The notes under the pieces were generated by a model. That model had not been told where the DNA came from. It did no database searches and saw nothing but the letters and a program-made list of their open reading frames with translations. The translations under genes were made by a program, and so were the position numbers. From Pseudomonadota bacterium (GTDB lineage Bacteria; Pseudomonadota; Alphaproteobacteria; Reyranellales; Reyranellaceae), in contig JAFEFG010000027.1 in NCBI GenBank assembly GCA_018240685.1, positions 1 through 47,577 on the forward strand: a stretch of DNA of 47,577 bases. The letters run 5' to 3'. Positions 40,908 to 47,577 of this stretch are shown piece by piece. The stretch's first letter is position 1. Each line of letters opens with the position of its first letter.

Positions 40908-42416
40908 GTGAATCTTGTGGATTTGAAAGGATTTTCGAGGGGCGCAATCGCGGCCGTCGCCGCCGTCGGGCTGGTGCTGGCACAACCTATCGTGGCGCCG
41001 CCGGCCGCCGCGCGCGAGGCGCCGACGAGCTTTGCCGACCTGGTCGACACGCTGATGCCGACGGTCGTCAACATCACGACGACCCAGAACCTGCCGCAGC
41101 AGGGGCCGCGCCTGAGGGACATGCCGCAGCTTCCGCCGGGCTCGCCGTTCGAGGAGCTGTTCAAGGAGTTCTTCGACCGCAAGGGCGGGGAGGAGCAGCA
41201 GCAGCGCCGCCGCGGCACCTCGCTCGGGTCGGGCTTCATCATCGACCCCTCCGGCTACATCGTCACCAACAACCACGTCATCCAGGGCGCCGAGGACATC
41301 ACCGTCATCCTGCGCGACGACACCCAGCTCAAGGCCAAGCTGGTGGGTGCCGACAGTCGCGCCGACCTCGCCGTGCTCAAGGTCGACCCGCCGGGCGGCA
41401 AGCCGCTGCCGGCGGTCAAGTTCGGCAATTCGGACAAGGTCCGGGTCGGCGACTGGGTGATTGCCATCGGCAATCCCTTCGGCCTCGGCCACTCGGTCAC
41501 GGCCGGCATCATCTCGGCCCGTGGCCGGGCCCTGTCGGACTCGCTCGACGACTACCTGCAGACCGACGCGGCCATCAACAAGGGCAATTCCGGCGGCCCG
41601 CTGTTCAATGCCGACGGCGAAGTCATCGGCGTGAACACGGCGATCTACTCGCCGTCCGGCACCAATGCCGGTCTCGCCTTCTCGATCCCGTCCAATCTCG
41701 TCAAGCAGGTTGCCGAGCAGCTGCGCGAGTTCGGCCGCGTGCGGCGCGGCTGGATCGGCGTCAGCTACCAGAGCGTGACGGACGACATCGCCGACAGCTT
41801 CGGCCTCGACAAGGCCCGCGGCGTGCTGGTCGCCAATGTCGTGGCCGACGGCCCGGCGGCCAAGGCCGGCATCAAGCGCAACGACATCATCCTCACCTTC
41901 GGCGGCCATGACGTGATCGACCTGCGCCATTTCCCGCGGCTGGTGGCCAATGCCCGTGTCGGCAGTACCGTCGACATGGTGGTCTGGCGCGGCGGCAAGG
42001 AACAGACGCTGAAGATCAAGATCGGCGAGCAGGACGAGGCTGAGAAGCAGAACGCCTCGGCGCAGGGCTCGGCCGCGCCCAAGAAGCCGATCGACCGCGA
42101 CAAGCCGGTCACCTCCACTGTCGAGCAGCTCGGCCTGACCCTGCAGAAGGTGAACGATCAACTGCGCGAGAAGTATGGCCTCGGCGACAACGTCAAGGGC
42201 GTGATCGTCACCCGCGTGGCGCCCGACAGTCCGGCGGCGGAGAAGCAGCTCCAGCCCGGCGACGTGATCATCGAGGTCGACCAGAAGGCCGTGACCACGC
42301 CGCAGGAAGTGAGCGACATCGTGACCAAGCTGCAGTCGCAGAAGAAGCGCTCGGTCCTGCTGTTCGTCGAGCGCCAGGGCGATCCGCGCTTCGCCGCCCT
42401 CAGGCTGGCGAAGTAG
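40908..42416 (+). CDS. Do family periplasmic serine protease (DegP/DegQ-like)
   Basis: Envelope quality-control serine protease/chaperone. The 502-residue precursor starts at a GTG with GGAGG 7 bp upstream; longer upstream starts lack a ribosome site. Signal sequence: hydrophobic AAVAAVGLVLAQPIVAPPAAAREA (cleavage near 36). The catalytic triad is His123 (NNHVIQG), Asp153 (RADLAVLKV) and Ser228 (GNSGGPLF). Two PDZ domains follow (about 262-350 and 400-500, with GWIGVSYQSV and GVIVTRVAPDSPA). The Q-linker before the protease domain (GGEEQQQRRRG) is the LA loop region. Located after hflKC, but separated from it by a terminator. Confidence 0.94.
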   Translation: MNLVDLKGFSRGAIAAVAAVGLVLAQPIVAPPAAAREAPTSFADLVDTLMPTVVNITTTQNLPQQGPRLRDMPQLPPGSPFEELFKEFFDRKGGEEQQQRRRGTSLGSGFIIDPSGYIVTNNHVIQGAEDITVILRDDTQLKAKLVGADSRADLAVLKVDPPGGKPLPAVKFGNSDKVRVGDWVIAIGNPFGLGHSVTAGIISARGRALSDSLDDYLQTDAAINKGNSGGPLFNADGEVIGVNTAIYSPSGTNAGLAFSIPSNLVKQVAEQLREFGRVRRGWIGVSYQSVTDDIADSFGLDKARGVLVANVVADGPAAKAGIKRNDIILTFGGHDVIDLRHFPRLVANARVGSTVDMVVWRGGKEQTLKIKIGEQDEAEKQNASAQGSAAPKKPIDRDKPVTSTVEQLGLTLQKVNDQLREKYGLGDNVKGVIVTRVAPDSPAAEKQLQPGDVIIEVDQKAVTTPQEVSDIVTKLQSQKKRSVLLFVERQGDPRFAALRLAK

Positions 42417-42443
42417 CCGGCCGGGACGGCGGCGCGCCGTCGG

Positions 42444-43451
42444 TCAGCCGTCGATCTTCACGACCAGCTTGCCGAAGTTCCGGCCCTCGAGCAGGCCCAT
42501 GAAGGCCTGCGGGGCCTTGGCGAGGCCGTCGACGACGGTCTCGCGGCTCTTGAGTTTGCCCGCCTTCAGAAGGCCGCCGACCTCGTTCACGAAGTCGCCC
42601 ATCAGCGCGACATGGTCGGAGACGATGAAGCCCTGGATGGTGAGGCGCCGCTGCACGATGGTGAACATCTTGGGCGGCCCGGCGATCGGCTCCTTGTCCT
42701 GATACTCGGAAATCGCGCCGCAGAAGGCGACGCGGCCGAAATTGTTCAGCCGCGCGAAGACGGCGTGGAAGATCTTGCCGCCGACATTCTCGAAGTCCGA
42801 GTCGATGCCCTGCGGGCACAGCCCGTCGAGGACGGCGCCGTAGTCGCTCTCGCGGCGATGGTTGAAGCAGGCGTCGTAGCCCGCCTCGCGCACCGCCCAG
42901 GCGCACTTGTCGTCGTCGCCCGCACACCCCACGACGCGCGCGCCGGCGAGCCTGGCCAGTTGGCCTGCCACCTGACCGACGGCGCCGGTGGCCGCCGAGA
43001 CGAACGCCGTCTCGCCCGCCTTGGGCTTGCAGATGTGCTTCATGCCGTACCAGGCGGTGAAGCTCGGCATGCCGAGGATGCCGAGATGCGCGGACAGCGG
43101 CGCGATCGACGGGTCGATCTTGCGCAGGCCCTTGCCGTCGTGGACCGTGTGGGTGGCCCAGTTCAGCATGCCCATCACGGTGTCGCCCTTGGCGAAACGC
43201 TCGTTGCGCGACTCGACCACTTCGCCGACCGAGCCGCCCGTCAGCGGCTTGTCGAGTTCGAACGGCGGCGTGTAGGAGCGCAGCTCGGTCATGCGCGGCC
43301 GCATGTAGGGATCGAGCGACAGGAACCGTTGCCGGATCAGGACCTGCCCCTCGCCAAGGGCGGGCAGGGTGACGCTCTCGGCGCGGAAGCAGTCTTCGGT
43401 GACGTCGCCCGCGGGGCGCTTGGCGAGGACGATCTGCAGGGCCTGGGTCAT
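42444..43451 (-). CDS. NADP-dependent MDR oxidoreductase (CurA/prostaglandin reductase-like)
   Basis: Zinc-independent medium-chain dehydrogenase/reductase of the leukotriene-B4 12-hydroxydehydrogenase/curcumin reductase branch, reducing alpha,beta-unsaturated ketones with NADPH. The 335-residue protein has FLSLDPYMRPRM (43-54), GSVGEVVES, GMPSFTAWYGMKHICKPKAGET, and the Rossmann sequence FVSAATGAVGQVAGQLARLAGARVVG (about 149-174), with GGKIFHAV and RNFGKLVVKI later. No structural or catalytic zinc cysteines are seen. ATG at 43451. It follows serB on the same strand with 11 bp between, so co-transcription is possible. Confidence 0.92.
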   Translation of the reverse strand: MTQALQIVLAKRPAGDVTEDCFRAESVTLPALGEGQVLIRQRFLSLDPYMRPRMTELRSYTPPFELDKPLTGGSVGEVVESRNERFAKGDTVMGMLNWATHTVHDGKGLRKIDPSIAPLSAHLGILGMPSFTAWYGMKHICKPKAGETAFVSAATGAVGQVAGQLARLAGARVVGCAGDDDKCAWAVREAGYDACFNHRRESDYGAVLDGLCPQGIDSDFENVGGKIFHAVFARLNNFGRVAFCGAISEYQDKEPIAGPPKMFTIVQRRLTIQGFIVSDHVALMGDFVNEVGGLLKAGKLKSRETVVDGLAKAPQAFMGLLEGRNFGKLVVKIDG

Positions 43452-43462
43452 GGACGATGCCT

Positions 43463-44344
43463 TCACGGGTTGGGCGTTTCGACGAAGTCGCGGCGGCGAT
43501 AGCCCTGCAGGTAGAGCAGGGCGGTGAGATCGCCGTGGCTGATGCGGGCGGGGACCTGGGCGGCGACCGCCGGCTTGGCGTGGAAGGCCACGCCCAGCCC
43601 GGCCGCCTGGAGCATCGGCAGGTCGTTGGCGCCGTCGCCCACCGTCATCGTCTCGGCGACATCGACCCCGCGCTCGGCGCACAGCCGGCCAAGCGTGGCG
43701 AGCTTGGCTTCCTTGCCGAGGATCGGCGGCTCGACCGAGCCGACCAGCGTCCGGCCGTCGTGGCGCAGCACGTTGGCGGCGTCGATGTCGAAGCCCAGGG
43801 CCTGGCGCACCATCGACGTGAAGTAGGTGAAGCCGCCCGAGACCAGCGCGCAGAAGGCGCCGTGGCGGCGCATGGTGGCCACGAGCGTGGCGCCGCCCGG
43901 GGTGTAGCGGATGCGGCGCGCGGCCTCGTCGAGCCGGGTGACGGGCAGGCCCTTCAGCAGTCCGACCCGCTCCTCGAGCGCGCCGGCGAAATCGATCTCG
44001 CCGTTCATGGCGCGGGCGGTGATGGCGGCGATCCTGTCGCGCAGGCCGAGGAACTCGGCGAGCTCGTCGAGCATCTCGTTCTCGATCATGGTCGATTCCA
44101 TGTCGGCGACCAGCAGCCTCTTGCGGCGCGCGCGCGCCGGCACGACCACCGCATCTATTCCGGGCAGCGCGGGATCGGCTGCCGGACCGTCGAAGGGCAG
44201 GTCGCAGGCGATGCCGTCGGCCAGCCAGTCCGGCGCACCGGCCGTGGCACCGGCCGCATGCAGGGCGTCGGCGGCCTGTTGGACGAGGGCCGCGTCGAGC
44301 GTCGGCTGGGCGGGATTGGCGATCAGAACGAGGACGTTTTTCAC
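43463..44344 (-). CDS. serB: Phosphoserine phosphatase SerB (DxE variant)
   Basis: HAD-superfamily phosphatase releasing L-serine from phosphoserine, last step of serine synthesis. The 293-residue protein starts at a GTG (44344), has an N-terminal regulatory-like region (about 1-75), then motif I VADMESTMIE with nucleophile Asp81; the second position, normally Asp, is Glu83. Motif II is SGGFTYF, motif III includes KEAKLATL, and motif IV is VGDGANDLPML. The remaining SerB blocks (EMLDELAEFLGLRDRIAAITARAMNGEIDF) are intact, so activity is likely. It is divergent from miaA with 49 bp between starts. Confidence 0.92.
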   Translation of the reverse strand: MKNVLVLIANPAQPTLDAALVQQAADALHAAGATAGAPDWLADGIACDLPFDGPAADPALPGIDAVVVPARARRKRLLVADMESTMIENEMLDELAEFLGLRDRIAAITARAMNGEIDFAGALEERVGLLKGLPVTRLDEAARRIRYTPGGATLVATMRRHGAFCALVSGGFTYFTSMVRQALGFDIDAANVLRHDGRTLVGSVEPPILGKEAKLATLGRLCAERGVDVAETMTVGDGANDLPMLQAAGLGVAFHAKPAVAAQVPARISHGDLTALLYLQGYRRRDFVETPNP

Positions 44345-44393
44345 GCCACCGCCTCTAGCGGCGCGCCGGCGGATTTGCAAACGCCGCGCCCCT

Positions 44394-45350
44394 ATGGCCA
44401 AACAAGGCATGGCCAATCAGGACATGGCCGGGTCGCCTGTCATCGTCGTCACCGGACCCACCGCCAGCGGCAAGTCGGCGCTGGCGCTGGCACTTGCCGA
44501 ACGTCGCGGCGGCGTCGTGATCAACGCCGACGCCATGCAGACCTACGACGCGTTCCCGATCCTGACGGCGCAGCCGACGGCAGCGGAGCGCGCGACGGTG
44601 CCGCATCTTCTCTACGGCATCCTGCCGCTCAGCGAGACCCTGTCGGCGGCGCGTTGGCGTGCGCTCGCCGAAGCCGAGATCGTGCGCGCCCGGGCCGCGG
44701 GCCGGCCGCCGATCCTGTGCGGCGGATCGGGCCTCTATCTGCGCGCGCTCATGCAGGGCTTTTCCGACATTCCCGAGGTGCCGCCAGCGCTGCGCCTCCA
44801 GGCCAACGAGGAGTGGGAGCGCCTGGGCGCCGAGGCGTTCCGCGCCCGGCTGGCGCAACACGATCCGGCCATCGTCGCGCGCCTGAAGCCCGGCGACCGC
44901 CAGCGCCATGTCCGCGCCTGGGAGATCTGGCTGGGAACGGGAAAGCCGCTCAGCGCCTGGCAGCAGGGCAGGGCCGCTCCGGCGCCCTGGCGGTTCGTGA
45001 CCCTCCTGCTCGCGCCCGACCGTCAATGGCTGCGCGCGCGGATCGAGGCGCGGTTCGATGCCATGCTGGAAGCGGGCGTTCTGGCCGAGGTGCGGGCGGT
45101 GTTCGAGCGCCATCCGGACCCTGCCTGGCCGGGCCTCAAGGCGCATGGAGCGCCGGAACTCTTCCGCCATTTCCGCGGCGACCTCAGCCTCGAAGAGGCG
45201 CGGCGAATCGCCATCGACCATACACGCCAATATGCCAAGCGCCAGATGACGTGGTTCCGGCACCAGATGACGCCAGATCTGGTGGTGGATCCATCTTCAA
45301 ATCCCGTTTTGGGGTCGGTTGAGAAATTTTTGGACAAAATGAAGGTCTGA
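44394..45350 (+). CDS. miaA: tRNA dimethylallyltransferase MiaA
   Basis: Adds a dimethylallyl group from DMAPP to A37 of tRNAs reading codons starting with U. The 318-residue protein shows the P-loop GPTASGKS (21-28), the NADAMQTYDAFPILTAQPT block (the family consensus is DSMQVY...TAKP), GGSGLYLRALMQG and QRHVRAWEIWLGTGKPLSAWQ, and HTRQYAKRQMTWFR near the end. Three in-frame ATGs (44394, 44409, 44424) lie at the start, none with a good ribosome site; the first is used here and the true start may be 10 codons shorter. It is divergent from serB. Confidence 0.94.
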   Translation: MAKQGMANQDMAGSPVIVVTGPTASGKSALALALAERRGGVVINADAMQTYDAFPILTAQPTAAERATVPHLLYGILPLSETLSAARWRALAEAEIVRARAAGRPPILCGGSGLYLRALMQGFSDIPEVPPALRLQANEEWERLGAEAFRARLAQHDPAIVARLKPGDRQRHVRAWEIWLGTGKPLSAWQQGRAAPAPWRFVTLLLAPDRQWLRARIEARFDAMLEAGVLAEVRAVFERHPDPAWPGLKAHGAPELFRHFRGDLSLEEARRIAIDHTRQYAKRQMTWFRHQMTPDLVVDPSSNPVLGSVEKFLDKMKV

Positions 45351-45376
45351 AACTTTACGTTTCGTGCCGATTTCCG

Positions 45377-45405
45377 TTGACCCCCTGAACCCTCGCCTCT
45401 ATGGT
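45377..45405 (+). promoter_or_regulatory. ilvB promoter
   Basis: TTGACC (45377-45382), 17-bp spacer, TATGGT (45400-45405): the best sigma-70-like promoter in the window. Transcription should start near 45412. Confidence 0.7.
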
Positions 45406-45412
45406 CCGCGCC

Positions 45413-45435
45413 GCCGCAAAACCCGTTTTTGCGGC
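45413..45435 (+). other. Hairpin at the 5' end of the ilvBN leader
   Basis: Perfect 9-bp arms GCCGCAAAA and TTTTGCGGC with a 5-base loop start at the predicted transcription start. It may be a mRNA-stabilising 5' hairpin. I find no leader peptide rich in branched-chain codons between it and the ATG at 45463. Confidence 0.5.
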
Positions 45436-45462
45436 GCATTTGTCATAGAGGAGACCCGCGTC

Positions 45463-47228
<1,766 letters not shown>

Positions 47229-47232
<4 letters not shown>

Positions 47233-47577
47233 ACGCGATCGAAACGGCCTCGCGCCACACCATCTCCGTCCTGGTCGACAACGAGCCCGGCATCCTCGCC
47301 CGGGTGGTCGGCCTGTTTTCCGGCCGCGGCTACAACATCGAGAGCCTGACCGTGGCCAGGACCAACGCCAAGGAAAACCTCTCGCGCATCACCATCGTCA
47401 CCGCCGGCACGCCGATGGTGATCGAACAGATCAAGGCGCAGCTCGACCGGCTGGTGCCGGTCCATCGCGTGCGCGACCTCACGATCGAGGGCGCGCATGT
47501 CGAGCGCGAGCTGGCGCTGGTGAAGGTGAAGGGCACCGGCGAGAAGCGCGTCGAGGCGCTGCGCAAGACCGGCCGAA
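47229..47577 (+). CDS. ilvN: Acetolactate synthase, small regulatory subunit (3' end beyond window)
   Basis: Regulatory subunit that activates the large subunit and carries valine feedback inhibition. The visible 116 codons start at a GTG that overlaps the ilvB stop (GTGA). The N-terminal ACT domain is complete: HTISVLVDNEPGILARVVGLFSGRGYNIESLTV (about 10-42), with the Gly-rich loop used for valine binding. The following RVRDLTIEGAHVERELALVKV linker begins the second half. The open frame runs off the right edge. Coupled translation to ilvB fixes subunit stoichiometry. Confidence 0.94.

Noticed and set aside
42425..42441. Terminator hairpin between the Do protease and the MDR reductase
   Set aside because: Only a 6-bp GC stem (GACGGC/GCCGTC) without T-tract; such stems are expected by chance at this GC content.

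Overview
The window is dense, high-GC bacterial chromosome with the architecture of an alphaproteobacterium. The strongest evidence is a circularly permuted (two-piece) tmRNA gene at about 35230-35521 on the minus strand. Its acceptor half precedes its coding half, an arrangement typical of the class Alphaproteobacteria. An alpha-type SspB adaptor, DUF4169, a PF13467-like ribbon-helix-helix protein, the GEAS form of acetolactate synthase and ThyX agree with this. The many type III CoA-transferase, acyl-CoA dehydrogenase and Bug-type binding-protein genes suggest a heterotrophic Rhodospirillales/Reyranella-like lineage, but that is only an inference. I see no IS element, phage, CRISPR array, rRNA or tRNA gene.

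Layout. 1-3091: a secreted carboxylesterase (cut by the left edge) diverges from a DUF3297 gene plus a DmeF-type metal exporter; a pterin carbinolamine dehydratase follows. 3182-8548: a peptide-type ABC importer, with its binding protein on the plus strand converging on a four-gene minus-strand operon (two permeases, two ATPases). 8685-9667: a small zincin and a Mug-like glycosylase. 9854-15051: an acyl-CoA dehydrogenase / CoA-transferase / CoA-transferase operon facing a large AidB-like acyl-CoA dehydrogenase. 15111-17643: LMW tyrosine phosphatase, Bug binding protein and phosphotriesterase-like hydrolase. 17669-22134: thpR and tesA diverging from a YbbA/YbbP-like ABC exporter pair. 22262-25047: Bax-inhibitor-1 protein, NhaA, an HxlR regulator and DUF4169. 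25136-31379: a giant AsmA-like protein, a nitroreductase, an RHH protein and TypA/BipA. 31414-34525: a VOC protein, an SH3-like secreted protein and class I fumarase. 34592-35521: sspB and ssrA. 35722-38522: thyX, a GNAT acetyltransferase and an Mrp/ApbC Fe-S carrier. 38644-42416: hflK-hflC and a DegP-like protease. 42444-45350: an MDR oxidoreductase, serB and miaA. 45463-end: ilvB and ilvN, cut by the right edge.

Functional themes. Protein quality control is concentrated at 34592-42416: the trans-translation RNA (ssrA) lies directly upstream of the adaptor that delivers its tagged products to ClpXP (sspB), and HflKC (FtsH modulators) and a periplasmic Do protease follow. Metabolic genes cover CoA-thioester chemistry, the TCA cycle, thymidylate, serine and branched-chain amino acid synthesis. 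Operons are tightly packed, with many 4-bp ATGA/GTGA start-stop overlaps. Several short intergenic regions hold clean inverted repeats that the genes do not explain. The only stretch above 300 bases without a protein gene (35156-35721) is filled by the tmRNA and the thyX promoter.
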